A DNA stretch of 64,000 nucleotides, from NCBI RefSeq assembly GCF_000518245.1, contig NZ_KI912404.1, positions 47,897 through 111,896 on the forward strand. The letters run 5' to 3'. This stretch comes from Brachyspira alvinipulli ATCC 51933. GTDB lineage: Bacteria; Spirochaetota; Brachyspiria; Brachyspirales; Brachyspiraceae. This document shows positions 8,696 to 16,954 of the stretch, one piece after another (positions within the stretch are counted from its first letter, which is position 1; each line of letters opens with the position of its first letter). The position numbers were made by a program, and so were the translations under genes. Under the pieces are notes generated by a model, which saw only the letters and a list, made by a program, of their open reading frames with translations, searched no databases and had not been told where the DNA came from.

Positions 8696-9769
8696 TTAAT
8701 AATCTAAAAAAAATTTTCTGATGTTATCTCTAATTGCTTTTATTGGAATTATCCATAAAATAAAGTTAATAACTTTATCAATTTTTCTTTCTAAGCATGT
8801 TCTATCATATTGATTAAATCTATCCATAAAATATATTGGATCTTCTTTAAACCAGGCAGTCATAGATAAATATTTCCATCCTTGAAGTAATAATCTATTC
8901 TTTTCTTTTGGAGCTGGAACAGCATCATGAGATATTTCAAATATTTTTCCACATGAAAAATGAGCTATATATACATCACAACTTTCTTCCTTTAGCCATA
9001 TAGCCATTGGTATATTATATTTAGGATCTACAAATTTGATTTTATCTTTTTTTATAAAATAAATAAGAATATCCTGTTCATATACTTTAACATTATTGTT
9101 TATACACGTTTCTACATAATCATTTATGAATTCTTCTTTCATTTCATTTCTTAGCAATTTTAAATTCATGCACATAAAACCACTACAAAAAGGTATATGA
9201 GTTTTTTTATAATCTATTTGAAGATTTTTATAATGCTGATATATTGATTTTTCATTTTTTATTCTATTATTATCATATTCTTCAATTGATTTAATATTCA
9301 AAAGTTTATAAGTCTCATTTCTATATAATCGGATGTCAAATTGATGATCTGCTGCTATAATATAATAACTATCTAAATTGGTGTAATATATTTCGCTTAA
9401 ACTTTTTAAAACCATTTGATCAACATCTAAAAATATAACTTTATCTAAATGTGTTAATAAATGAATAACTTCTAGTTTAAAATATATACTATATCCCCAA
9501 AATTCTTGTACACAAAATGTTTTAGCCCATTTTTTATATTTAGCAATTCTATTAATATCAGGAGTATAAAATTTTATATCGAAATTTTTTATTTCTTTTA
9601 ATTGAATTAGTTTATTCTTATCTTCATTTGACATATTATCTGTTATTATATGAAAATAAAATTCATCTTCCTTATTTGAATTAACTAATATAGAAGTGAT
9701 TAATATTCCTAAATTTATAGCAAATACATGTCCGTTTGAAACCATACAAATATTAATTTTTTCTTTCAT
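8696..9769 (-). CDS. GT8-family glycosyltransferase, copy 2
   Basis: A 357-residue paralogue of the GT8 enzyme at 6874-7938. The two share the N-terminal 60 residues almost exactly and the C-terminal 80 residues closely; the middle has diverged, which fits a change of donor or acceptor. The DxD motif is in VIFLDVDQMVL. It is followed by a long gap rather than by a partner gene. Upstream elements mirror those of copy 1: the same 120-bp leader, a 14.2-unit ACTTG tract, and a promoter. Probably acts in lipooligosaccharide or capsule assembly at the inner membrane face (inference). Confidence 0.9.
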   Translation of the reverse strand: MKEKINICMVSNGHVFAINLGILITSILVNSNKEDEFYFHIITDNMSNEDKNKLIQLKEIKNFDIKFYTPDINRIAKYKKWAKTFCVQEFWGYSIYFKLEVIHLLTHLDKVIFLDVDQMVLKSLSEIYYTNLDSYYIIAADHQFDIRLYRNETYKLLNIKSIEEYDNNRIKNEKSIYQHYKNLQIDYKKTHIPFCSGFMCMNLKLLRNEMKEEFINDYVETCINNNVKVYEQDILIYFIKKDKIKFVDPKYNIPMAIWLKEESCDVYIAHFSCGKIFEISHDAVPAPKEKNRLLLQGWKYLSMTAWFKEDPIYFMDRFNQYDRTCLERKIDKVINFILWIIPIKAIRDNIRKFFLDY

Positions 9770-9886
9770 AATGAATTAACTCCAAATATTTTATAAAATG
9801 CAAAATTTTCTAATCCTATCAAAGAAAATAGATAAATGTAAAAAGTCTTTTTTAAGATGGATACTAAATATTTAAAATTTTTTAAA

Positions 9887-10003
9887 TTACACCACTTGAC
9901 TTGACTTGACTTGACTTGACTTGACTTGACTTGACTTGACTTGACTTGACTTGACTTGACTTGAGATTAAGTCAGAATTAATCTTAAAATTATAAATACT
10001 CAT
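9887..10003 (-). CDS. leader ORF read through the pentanucleotide tract, copy 2
   Basis: An ATG at 10003, eight bases after TATAAT, opens a 38-residue frame: MSIYNFKINSDLI, then SSQVK repeats, then a TAA at 9887-9889. This is the same exit frame as in copy 1. The alternative frame that runs on to overlap the GT8 start is also still open here despite base changes, which suggests it has been kept. A longer frame from a TTG at 10087 is unlikely. Confidence 0.45.
   Translation of the reverse strand: MSIYNFKINSDLISSQVKSSQVKSSQVKSSQVKSSQVV
9894..9964. repeat. ACTTG pentanucleotide tract, 14.2 units
   Basis: A perfect 71-bp run of the same 5-base unit as at 8063-8154, in the same place relative to its GT8 gene (about 125 bp upstream). 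The two tracts differ by four units, direct evidence that length varies between copies. Confidence 0.97.
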
Positions 10004-10010
10004 ATTAAGG

Positions 10011-10038
10011 ATTATATTATATTTTGAATATAATGCAA
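10011..10038 (-). promoter_or_regulatory. promoter of the GT8 cassette, copy 2
   Basis: On the minus strand TTGCAT (10033-10038), a 16-bp spacer and TATAAT (10011-10016). It matches the copy-1 promoter in spacing and in most spacer bases. Confidence 0.6.
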
Positions 10039-10106
10039 GTTTACGATACTTGAAAAAAATATTACTTATATTTATACTAAAAAACAATATAAATATTGGA
10101 GTATAA

Positions 10107-10625
10107 ATGAAAAAAGAATATAAGTATAAATTGTCAGAAGATGACTTTATAGATTTTCAGCTTTATTATTTGAAAATGAATTCGAAAATGACTAAATCTG
10201 TAAAAAGAACTATTATAATATTAATATCTCTTTATGTTGTTATTTTTGCAGCAATGGCTATTTATTTTAGAAGCAATGCTTTTTTAATATTAATAATAGC
10301 AGTTTTAGTATCAGCATTTTCAATATTACAAATATTTACATATAGAAAACGTCTTGAAAAGAAAATCATTAAGAAAGTAAAAGAGTATGTAAGGTCAGGT
10401 AAATTAGATAAAGTTTTAGGTGATAAAGAGCTTGAAGTTTATGATGATAGGGTAGTATTTCATGAGGAGAGAGGAACAAGTTCTTTTAATAAAGAAGATA
10501 TAAAAAATATAGAAAATAGTAATAAGTCAGTTTTCCTTTATGTTGATGATATGTCAGCAATTATTGTTCCAAAGCATTATATAACAGGTGAGGATGTAGA
10601 TTTTTTATTATCTTATAAAAATTAA
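10107..10625 (+). CDS. YcxB-family membrane protein
   Basis: A 172-residue inner-membrane protein. Two hydrophobic helices lie at about residues 34-52 and 56-76. They are followed by a cytoplasmic beta-rich domain (ELEVYDDRVVFHEERGTSSF, then SVFLYVDDMSAIIVPKHYI) typical of YcxB-like proteins. Function of the family is unknown. A TTGGAG-type ribosome site precedes the ATG. The gene ends at a shared terminator facing clpX. Confidence 0.8.
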   Translation: MKKEYKYKLSEDDFIDFQLYYLKMNSKMTKSVKRTIIILISLYVVIFAAMAIYFRSNAFLILIIAVLVSAFSILQIFTYRKRLEKKIIKKVKEYVRSGKLDKVLGDKELEVYDDRVVFHEERGTSSFNKEDIKNIENSNKSVFLYVDDMSAIIVPKHYITGEDVDFLLSYKN

Positions 10626-10631
10626 TAACAT

Positions 10632-10662
10632 AAAAAAGCGCAGGTTATCCTGCTCTTTTTTA
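10632..10662. terminator. bidirectional terminator between the YcxB gene and clpX
   Basis: GCAGG-TTAT-CCTGC core flanked by A6 and T6 runs, serving the convergent genes on both sides. Confidence 0.85.
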
Positions 10663-10666
10663 TGTT

Positions 10667-11905
10667 TTATTCTTCTGTTATTGAAAGTTTTGAACAAACA
10701 TAATCTTTATTTAATTCAAAAACTTTTTTCTCTTTATCATCGGAAGGCATATCATACATAGCATCAAGCATAACACGTTCAAACAAAGCTCTCAAACCTC
10801 TTGCTCCTGTATGCTCTTCCATAGTTTTTTTTACTATAGATTTTAATGCTTCATCATCAATTTTTAATTCTATATTATCATAAGAAAATAATTTCTGATA
10901 CTGTTTAGTTAAAGCATTCTTAGGTTCTTTTAATATTTTTAAAAGCTCTTCTTCTTTAAGTTCCTCTAAAGTAGCTATTACAGGAAGTCTTCCTATAAGT
11001 TCAGGTATAAGTCCATATTTAACTAAATCTTCAGTAGAAATATTTTTCATTATTTCATCATAATTAAGATTATCCATAGAATTAACTTCAGCAGCAAATC
11101 CTAAACCTTTTTTAGAAGTTCTTTCAGCAATAGATTTTTCTATATCAATGAAAGCACCTCCGCATATAAATAGAATATTAGATGTATCTATATGTAAATT
11201 ATCCTGATGCGGATGTTTTCTTCCGCCATGAGGAGGGACTGTTGCAATAGTACCTTCTACTATCTTTAATAATGCCTGCTGTACTCCTTCTCCAGATACG
11301 TCTCTTGTTATAGAGCGTGATTCACTTTTGCGTGAAATTTTATCTATTTCATCAATGTATATGATGCCTTTCTCAGCAAGTTTAATATCACCATCTGCAT
11401 TCTGTATGAGTCTAAGTAGTATATTTTCAACATCATCTCCAACATAACCAGCTTCTGTTACAGTGGTAGCATCAGCAATAGCAAAAGGAACATTTAACGC
11501 CTTAGCTAAAGTACGAGCCAATAATGTTTTACCGCTTCCAGTAGGTCCTATTAAAAGTACATTTGATTTTTCTATTTCAACTTCATTTTTATCTTCAATA
11601 TTTTGAGTTATTCTTTTATAATGATTATAAACAGAAACAGATAAAACTTTTTTGGCATAATCTTGTCCTATAACATATTCATCAAGTAATGCTTTTATTT
11701 TTTTAGGAGGAAGCACAGTTATTTCATGTTCTTTTGATTTGGACTTCATTTTGCTTTGTGAATGCATATTGAAATAATCATTAGCTATTGCAGAACAATC
11801 TGAACATAAATATCCTTCATTTCCTTCTATATATCTGTTTAATTCTTTTAATTCTCTTCCGCATAAAGAACAAACTTCTTTTTTATCGCTATTTTTTTTA
11901 GACAT
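10667..11905 (-). CDS. clpX: ATP-dependent Clp protease ATP-binding subunit ClpX
   Basis: A 412-residue AAA+ unfoldase that feeds proteins to ClpP. The N-terminal zinc-binding domain has C12, C15, C34 and C37. The AAA module has GPTGSGKT (Walker A), IYIDEIDK (Walker B), the pore loop GYVGDD, the RKHPHQ loop, and sensor-2 near TGARGLRAL. The ClpP-docking loop reads KGLGFAAEV. Length is typical. It follows tig and clpP in the common order tig-clpP-clpX, but a strong hairpin separates it from clpP. A TTGAAA-N16-TAAAAT promoter lies upstream, so it may also be transcribed alone. Confidence 0.98.
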   Translation of the reverse strand: MSKKNSDKKEVCSLCGRELKELNRYIEGNEGYLCSDCSAIANDYFNMHSQSKMKSKSKEHEITVLPPKKIKALLDEYVIGQDYAKKVLSVSVYNHYKRITQNIEDKNEVEIEKSNVLLIGPTGSGKTLLARTLAKALNVPFAIADATTVTEAGYVGDDVENILLRLIQNADGDIKLAEKGIIYIDEIDKISRKSESRSITRDVSGEGVQQALLKIVEGTIATVPPHGGRKHPHQDNLHIDTSNILFICGGAFIDIEKSIAERTSKKGLGFAAEVNSMDNLNYDEIMKNISTEDLVKYGLIPELIGRLPVIATLEELKEEELLKILKEPKNALTKQYQKLFSYDNIELKIDDEALKSIVKKTMEEHTGARGLRALFERVMLDAMYDMPSDDKEKKVFELNKDYVCSKLSITEE

Positions 11906-11941
11906 ATTTCTCCATATAAAAAACTATAATTAAGTTTATAT

Positions 11942-11969
11942 ATTTTATATCAAAATAAAAGTATTTCAA
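11942..11969 (-). promoter_or_regulatory. candidate clpX promoter
   Basis: On the minus strand TTGAAA (11964-11969), 16-bp spacer, TAAAAT (11942-11947), located between the clpP terminator and the clpX start. Confidence 0.45.
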
Positions 11970-12005
11970 TAATAAAAAAAATAAAAAGTTATATTTATAA
12001 AAAAA

Positions 12006-12029
12006 TAAGGGGCTTTAATAAGCCCCTTA
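12006..12029 (-). terminator. terminator after clpP
   Basis: A perfect 10-bp stem, TAAGGGGCTT and AAGCCCCTTA with a TAAT loop, followed on the minus strand by five T. It would end or attenuate the tig-clpP transcript before clpX. Confidence 0.88.
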
Positions 12030-12051
12030 TTAATTAATATTCAATTTTATA

Positions 12052-12651
12052 TTATGATTCTCTGCTTGAGAAAACTTTATCTATTATACCATAATCTTTT
12101 GCCTCTTCAGCGCTCATAAAGTAATCTCTGTCCATATCAGCTTCAAGTTTTTTAATATCCTGTCCTGTATGATTAGCCATAATATTATTAAGTATGCTTT
12201 TTAAACGTATAGTTTCTCTTAATTGTATTTCCATGTCAGTAACCATACCTCTAGAACCACCTGAAGGCTGGTGAATCATTATTCTTGAATTTGCAGTGGC
12301 AAATCTTTTACCTTTAGCACCTCCTGCCAAAAGCAAAGCACCTGCAGAAGCAGCCTGTCCTACACATAAAGTAGCAACATCAGGCTTAACATATTGCATA
12401 GTGTCATACATACCTAAAGCAGCAGTTACAACTCCTCCAGGACTATTTATATATAATGATATATCTTTTTCAGGATCAGCTGATTCCAAGAATAAAAGCT
12501 GTGCTATAACTACATTAGCAACATCATCATTTATTTCTCCGCCTAGAAATATAATTCTATCTTTTAAAAGTCTAGAATATATATCATAAGAACGTTCACC
12601 TCTGCTTGTTTGCTCTATAACATAAGGTATAGTCATGTAATTTCTCTCCAT
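12052..12651 (-). CDS. clpP: ATP-dependent Clp protease proteolytic subunit ClpP
   Basis: A 199-residue serine protease that forms the 14-subunit degradation chamber. The catalytic serine sits in [14 protein letters not shown] (near residue 98), the histidine in [10 protein letters not shown] (near 123) and the aspartate further on near [10 protein letters not shown]. The N-terminus ([20 protein letters not shown]) is canonical. It lies 28 bp after tig, probably in one transcript, and hands off to ClpX downstream. Confidence 0.98.
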   Translation of the reverse strand: MERNYMTIPYVIEQTSRGERSYDIYSRLLKDRIIFLGGEINDDVANVVIAQLLFLESADPEKDISLYINSPGGVVTAALGMYDTMQYVKPDVATLCVGQAASAGALLLAGGAKGKRFATANSRIMIHQPSGGSRGMVTDMEIQLRETIRLKSILNNIMANHTGQDIKKLEADMDRDYFMSAEEAKDYGIIDKVFSSRES

Positions 12652-12679
12652 CTTTTATATTAACCCCTTATTTTATAAA

Positions 12680-13990
12680 TTAATATCCGCCCCAAATATC
12701 GCTTTCTTCCGGTTTGAATTTGCCCGCATCTTTCTCAGCAACATTTACATGTTCTTTAACATAATCTAAAATAGCTTCAGAAGTAGCTCTGTTTTGTGCA
12801 TCTCTCATTATGTAGTTTATAATGTTCTGCTGTTCTTCTTTAGGGAGTTTAGAAAGCCCCATGTAACTTTGATATTGATACATTCTATTAGCATATTCTT
12901 TTGCTTTTTCTTCGTTTACTGTAATAGAATCTTTATATGTTTCAGCTAATTTAGCCATAATCATATCAAAAGTTATTTGTTTTCTAACATTTTCTTCATA
13001 CTCTTTTTTAATGTCTTCATCTGTTTTAGCAACAGAAATTAAGAAATCAGTTTTACTCATTCCTCTGCTTGACATAGATCTTTCAAATTCATTTAATGAT
13101 ATTTCTAATTGCTCTTCATAATAACCTTTAGGAAGAGTCATATTAACTAATTCTATTAATTTATTAAATAATGTATCATTTACAAGTTCACTGTTAGCTC
13201 TATCTTCAGCTCTTTTTACTAAATGTTCTTTTAAAGATTCTTTAACTTTTTGTCTGTCTTCTTCTTTGGAATCATCTTTCATATCTGGTTTTTCTACTTT
13301 TACTATATTCATTATTAAAGTAGCTTCTCTTCCATCAACATAAGTTTTAAGAAGTTTTTTATCATCTTTTTTAACGCCTATAGCATTTTTAGCAAATATA
13401 CTTTCATTTTCATCATTGCTTGCAACTACTGTAAGTTCTTTGTCATATTTTTTATTTATATCATCATCAAATTCTATTTTTACGTTAACTCTGTCTCCGA
13501 TTTCAGATTTTAATTCACTTTCTTCAAAATGAGAAAATCTATGAAGAGAAAGTTTATAAGCTTCTTCAACAACACTGTCATCAACAGTATATTTGTTTTT
13601 TTCTACATTTATAGAAGCCAAATCAGGCAAATTAAATTCAGGTATAGGATAATATTCATAAGTAAGATGAAGCCCATCATCTTTATTTTCCAAGTTAAGC
13701 AATTTAGGAGTACCTAAAGCCTTAACATTTTTTTCATCATGATAAGTATTCCAAGCATCATCTATTAAAACTTCATTAGTAGCACCTTCTAAAGCTTCTC
13801 TGTATCTTGAAAGTATAATATTATTAGGAGCATGTCCTACTCTAAAGCCTTTAACATTAACTCTAGGTTTATAATATTCAATTTGTTTTTCTAATTCTTT
13901 TTTGTAAGCATCTTTTGAAATTGTTAGTTTGAGTGTAACTAAATCTTTTTCATCTGTTGAAGTTTCGAAATTTAAATCTTTAATATCCAT
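12680..13990 (-). CDS. tig: trigger factor
   Basis: A 436-residue ribosome-associated chaperone and peptidyl-prolyl isomerase. The N-terminal ribosome-binding domain contains the signature VNVKGFRVGHAP, near residue 50, a variant of the usual GFRxGKxP loop with His in place of the usual Lys. A divergent FKBP-like domain and the long helical C-terminal domain follow. Ends with ESDIWGGY. First gene of the tig-clpP-clpX block; its start is preceded on the minus strand by a tRNA-Gly gene and that gene's terminator. Confidence 0.96.
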   Translation of the reverse strand: MDIKDLNFETSTDEKDLVTLKLTISKDAYKKELEKQIEYYKPRVNVKGFRVGHAPNNIILSRYREALEGATNEVLIDDAWNTYHDEKNVKALGTPKLLNLENKDDGLHLTYEYYPIPEFNLPDLASINVEKNKYTVDDSVVEEAYKLSLHRFSHFEESELKSEIGDRVNVKIEFDDDINKKYDKELTVVASNDENESIFAKNAIGVKKDDKKLLKTYVDGREATLIMNIVKVEKPDMKDDSKEEDRQKVKESLKEHLVKRAEDRANSELVNDTLFNKLIELVNMTLPKGYYEEQLEISLNEFERSMSSRGMSKTDFLISVAKTDEDIKKEYEENVRKQITFDMIMAKLAETYKDSITVNEEKAKEYANRMYQYQSYMGLSKLPKEEQQNIINYIMRDAQNRATSEAILDYVKEHVNVAEKDAGKFKPEESDIWGGY

Positions 13991-14024
13991 ATTTAAAAAA
14001 CCTTTAAAAAATAATAAAAAAATA

Positions 14025-14048
14025 CCCCAACAGAGAAATCTATTGGGG
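14025..14048 (-). terminator. terminator after tRNA-Gly
   Basis: A 10-bp stem (CCCCAATAGA paired with TCTGTTGGGG, one G-T wobble) with a TTTC loop, followed on the minus strand by TA and seven T. Confidence 0.88.
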
Positions 14049-14058
14049 ATTTAATATG

Positions 14059-14131
14059 AGCGGGAAACGGGACTCGAACCCGCGACAGTCTGCATGGCAA
14101 GCAGAAACTCTACCAACTGAGTTATTCCCGC
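14059..14131 (-). tRNA. tRNA-Gly (anticodon GCC)
   Basis: 73 bases on the minus strand. The 7-bp acceptor stem GCGGGAA/TTCCCGC, D-arm with AGTTGGTAGAG, anticodon arm CTGCTTGCCATGCAG, and T-arm GCGGGTTCGAGTCCCGT are all intact. The discriminator base is T; CCA is not encoded. Confidence 0.97.
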
Positions 14132-14178
14132 ATAGACATGTCAAATAATATAACATAATGAAACAAAAATGTCAATAC

Positions 14179-14985
14179 TTAAATTGATAAAAAATCTTCT
14201 AAAAATTTACCAACTCCGTTTTTATCATTGCTTAAACATATATAATCAGCTTTTTTCTTCAATTCATCTTCTGCATTTGAAACTGCCACACCAATTCCTG
14301 CAAATTCAATCATTTTTATATCATTATAATTATCTCCGAAGGCTATTATTTCATCTCTTTTTATACATTTTTGCTCACAAAGCCACTTTAAAGCACTTCC
14401 CTTATTAATTCCGCTAGCAAGTATTTCCAAAAAATTTGTATGTGAAAATGATGTATCAGCATTTATGTTTTTATTTATATCATGCTGTATCTTTTCAAGT
14501 ATATCTCTATCACCTATAAAAAGCATTTTGCTGAACTCAAAATTTTCTATATTGTCCAATCCTATAAAAATATCAGAAATATTTTCTTTCTGTGCATATC
14601 TTCTAAAATAAAAATCTTCTTCAGATACTATATATTTATTTCCGCTGTAAACATGCAAATATATGTCTTTGCTTTTATATTTATTATAAATATCTATAAT
14701 ATTCATAGCTGTGTTTTTATCTATAGGTTTATTATAAATAAAATTACCATCATTATCAGCAACTACAGCACCATTAAAAACTATAGAATGATTATTATTA
14801 TTTAAAATATTTTTATAGCGTATCATTCCATTAAGAGGTCTTCCTGTAGAGAGTATTACTTCTATTCCTTTATCCATTAAATTTTGGAAAACTTTTTTAT
14901 TATAATCACTTATTTCGCTATAATCGTTTAATAAAGTTCCATCCAAATCAGTTGCTACAAGTTTTATATTTCTTATATTATCCAT
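14179..14985 (-). CDS. Cof-type HAD hydrolase
   Basis: A 268-residue haloacid-dehalogenase-type phosphatase of the Cof/YidA subgroup. Motif I is ATDLDGTLLND (nucleophile Asp near residue 13). Motif II is STGRPL, and the C-terminal motifs are KGSALKWLCE and IAFGDNYNDIKMIEFAG. A large C2-type cap lies between. These enzymes dephosphorylate sugar phosphates or cofactors; the substrate cannot be told. Starts 48 bp past the tRNA region on the same strand, as a separate unit. Confidence 0.93.
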   Translation of the reverse strand: MDNIRNIKLVATDLDGTLLNDYSEISDYNKKVFQNLMDKGIEVILSTGRPLNGMIRYKNILNNNNHSIVFNGAVVADNDGNFIYNKPIDKNTAMNIIDIYNKYKSKDIYLHVYSGNKYIVSEEDFYFRRYAQKENISDIFIGLDNIENFEFSKMLFIGDRDILEKIQHDINKNINADTSFSHTNFLEILASGINKGSALKWLCEQKCIKRDEIIAFGDNYNDIKMIEFAGIGVAVSNAEDELKKKADYICLSNDKNGVGKFLEDFLSI

Positions 14986-15125
14986 AAATAATATATTATC
15001 ATAAAAAAACTCAAAAACAAGTGAATTTCAAAATAAAATTAAACTATTAAAAGTGATAACTATATATTTTTTTAATGAAACTGTAATTTTGATATTGTTA
15101 AAGGAATAAAGTTTAAAATATAGTT

Positions 15126-15563
15126 TTAATTAATGTATTTAATCATAACTATTTTGCTGCCATTATTTTCAAAATAGAAATCATCAGCATAAAGTGATAT
15201 TAAAAAAATACCTCTTCCGCTGTCTTTATATATATTCTCCTGAGATTCAGTTAATCCTATCATAGCCATTATATAATCAAATCCATTTCCTTCATCTTCT
15301 ATAATAACTTCAACATAATCATTAATTATATTAAATTCTATATTAACTTTTTTATTTAAATCATTTCCGTTGCCATGAACTATAGCATTAGTCAAAGCCT
15401 CCTCAAAAGCTATTTGAAAGGCATCGCATTCTTTTATTCCATTATTCCGTAAAAACATTAAAAAGTCACTAGAAACCTTTGGTATATATGATTTATCACT
15501 AGGTATTTTCATTGATAAAGTCGTTTCTTTTGTTAAATCTTTCACACACATATTCACAATCAT
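15126..15563 (-). CDS. anti-sigma-type serine kinase / GHKL ATPase
   Basis: About 145 residues forming a single HATPase domain of the RsbW/SpoIIAB type. N-box residues are in EEALTNAIVHGNGND, the G1 box in EDEGNGFD, and the G2 box in DSGRGIFLI. Such proteins bind and phosphorylate anti-sigma antagonists; no STAS partner is next to it, so its target is unknown. The start is uncertain: a TTG at 15572, ATG at 15563 and ATG at 15551 are all possible; I favour 15563. A minus-strand promoter lies upstream. Confidence 0.85.
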   Translation of the reverse strand: MIVNMCVKDLTKETTLSMKIPSDKSYIPKVSSDFLMFLRNNGIKECDAFQIAFEEALTNAIVHGNGNDLNKKVNIEFNIINDYVEVIIEDEGNGFDYIMAMIGLTESQENIYKDSGRGIFLISLYADDFYFENNGSKIVMIKYIN

Positions 15564-15609
15564 TCGTCTCAATTCTATTATATTACTGTATTCAGTTATT
15601 CATTACTAT

Positions 15610-15639
15610 ATAGTATAGTAAAATAAGATGCATTGTCAA
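15610..15639 (-). promoter_or_regulatory. candidate promoter of the GHKL ATPase gene
   Basis: On the minus strand TTGACA (15634-15639), 18-bp spacer, TACTAT (15610-15615). A second TATAAT at 15577-15582 lies nearer the gene without a clear -35. Confidence 0.45.
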
Positions 15640-15720
15640 GTTTTTTTATATTTATAATGCGTTTTTTTGTTCTTTTGTAAAACATTAACTACTTATGTTG
15701 TAATATTTATCAAAATAATA

Positions 15721-15748
15721 TTGACAATAATTATAATATGAATACAAT
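15721..15748 (+). promoter_or_regulatory. promoter of the DegT-type aminotransferase gene
   Basis: TTGACA (15721-15726), 16-bp spacer, TACAAT (15743-15748), with the ATG 31 bp downstream. Confidence 0.65.
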
Positions 15749-15778
15749 TAAACATAATTATTTTTTAAGGACTATTTT

Positions 15779-16894
15779 ATGAAATATATGAACCTTTATA
15801 GAGGATATGAGAAGAGAAAAGATGCAATAGATAAAAAAATATTTTCTATTATAGAGAGAAGCCAATTTATATTTGGTCAGGAATTGGATGAATTGGAAAA
15901 AGAATTATCTAATTATACAGGGGCTAAATATGCTGTAGGAGTGTCATCAGGACATGTTGGTCTTGTACTTGCTCTTTTGGCATTAGGATTCAATGCGGGA
16001 GAGGATCATTCTGATAAAGAAGTTATAGTTCCTGCAATGACTTTCTTCTCTACTGCTGAAGCTCCGGCATTTTTAGGTATGAAAGTTAGAGTATGCGATA
16101 TAGATGAATATTTTAATATGGATGTAAAAAAGCTGGAATCTCTTATAAATAAAAATACTGCTGCTATTATACCTGTTAATTTATTCGGACAATGTGCTAA
16201 TTTTGATGTTATACTTGATATAGCTAAGAAACATAATATATTTGTTATAGAAGATGCATGCCAGTCTTTTGGGGCTAGTTATAAAAATATAAAATCATGC
16301 TCTGGAAAATTAGGTGATATTGCTGTTACTTCATTCTTTCCAGCTAAGCCTTTAGGATGTTTTGGTGATGGAGGAATGGTATTTACTAATAATGAGGAGC
16401 TTTATAAAAATTTAAAACAGCTTCGTCATCATGGTGATGAAGGCGGTATGATACATGTTAAATTGGGCACTACTGGAAGATTAGATAATATGCAGGCTGG
16501 TATTTTGTTAGAAAAATTCAAAGGTTTTGATGATGATATGAATCATAGAAGACAAGCAGCAGAATATTATAATGAAAAATTAAAAGATATTGTAAAAGTT
16601 CCTGAAGTAGCTTCCTATACTCAAAGTGTACATGCTCAATATGTTATACAAGTTAAAGATAATAGAGATGAGATAAGAAATAAATTAAATGAATTAGGTA
16701 TTCCTACAGCACTTTATTATCCTCATCCTATACATTTAGCTCCTATACTTGTAAAAAAATTAGGCTATAAAGAAGGCGACATGCCGGTGTCAGAATATGC
16801 TTCAAAACACAATATAGCTTTGCCTATAGATAATGATATTTTAAGAGAAGAACAGGACATTGTTATAGAAGCTGTAAAGAAAGTATTATCTTAA
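15779..16894 (+). CDS. DegT/DnrJ/EryC1-family sugar aminotransferase
   Basis: A 371-residue PLP enzyme that aminates keto-sugar nucleotides for surface polysaccharide. Visible are the GVSSGHVGLVLALLALG phosphate-binding region, EDACQSFGASYKN, and SFFPAKPLGCFGDGG with the PLP lysine (near residue 194). The active-site pattern matches WbpE/WlbC-like enzymes, but the sugar is not determined. It converges on a CapD-like dehydratase, which can make the kind of keto sugar this enzyme uses; joint action is an inference. Confidence 0.92.
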   Translation: MKYMNLYRGYEKRKDAIDKKIFSIIERSQFIFGQELDELEKELSNYTGAKYAVGVSSGHVGLVLALLALGFNAGEDHSDKEVIVPAMTFFSTAEAPAFLGMKVRVCDIDEYFNMDVKKLESLINKNTAAIIPVNLFGQCANFDVILDIAKKHNIFVIEDACQSFGASYKNIKSCSGKLGDIAVTSFFPAKPLGCFGDGGMVFTNNEELYKNLKQLRHHGDEGGMIHVKLGTTGRLDNMQAGILLEKFKGFDDDMNHRRQAAEYYNEKLKDIVKVPEVASYTQSVHAQYVIQVKDNRDEIRNKLNELGIPTALYYPHPIHLAPILVKKLGYKEGDMPVSEYASKHNIALPIDNDILREEQDIVIEAVKKVLS

Positions 16895-16907
16895 TTATAA
16901 AAATATG

Positions 16908-16938
16908 CAGAAGGTCATATAGTTTATATACCTTCTGC
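16908..16938. terminator. bidirectional terminator
   Basis: GCAGAAGGT and ACCTTCTGC arms with an inner ATATA/TATAT extension, placed between two convergent sugar genes. Confidence 0.82.
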
Positions 16939-16954
16939 TCAATTAATATATAAA

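Noticed and set aside
8063-9964. Pentanucleotide tracts as a CRISPR array
   Set aside because: Units are five bases with no spacers; no cas genes are present.
12296-12589. 97-codon ORF opposite clpP
   Set aside because: Antisense shadow of a fully conserved gene.
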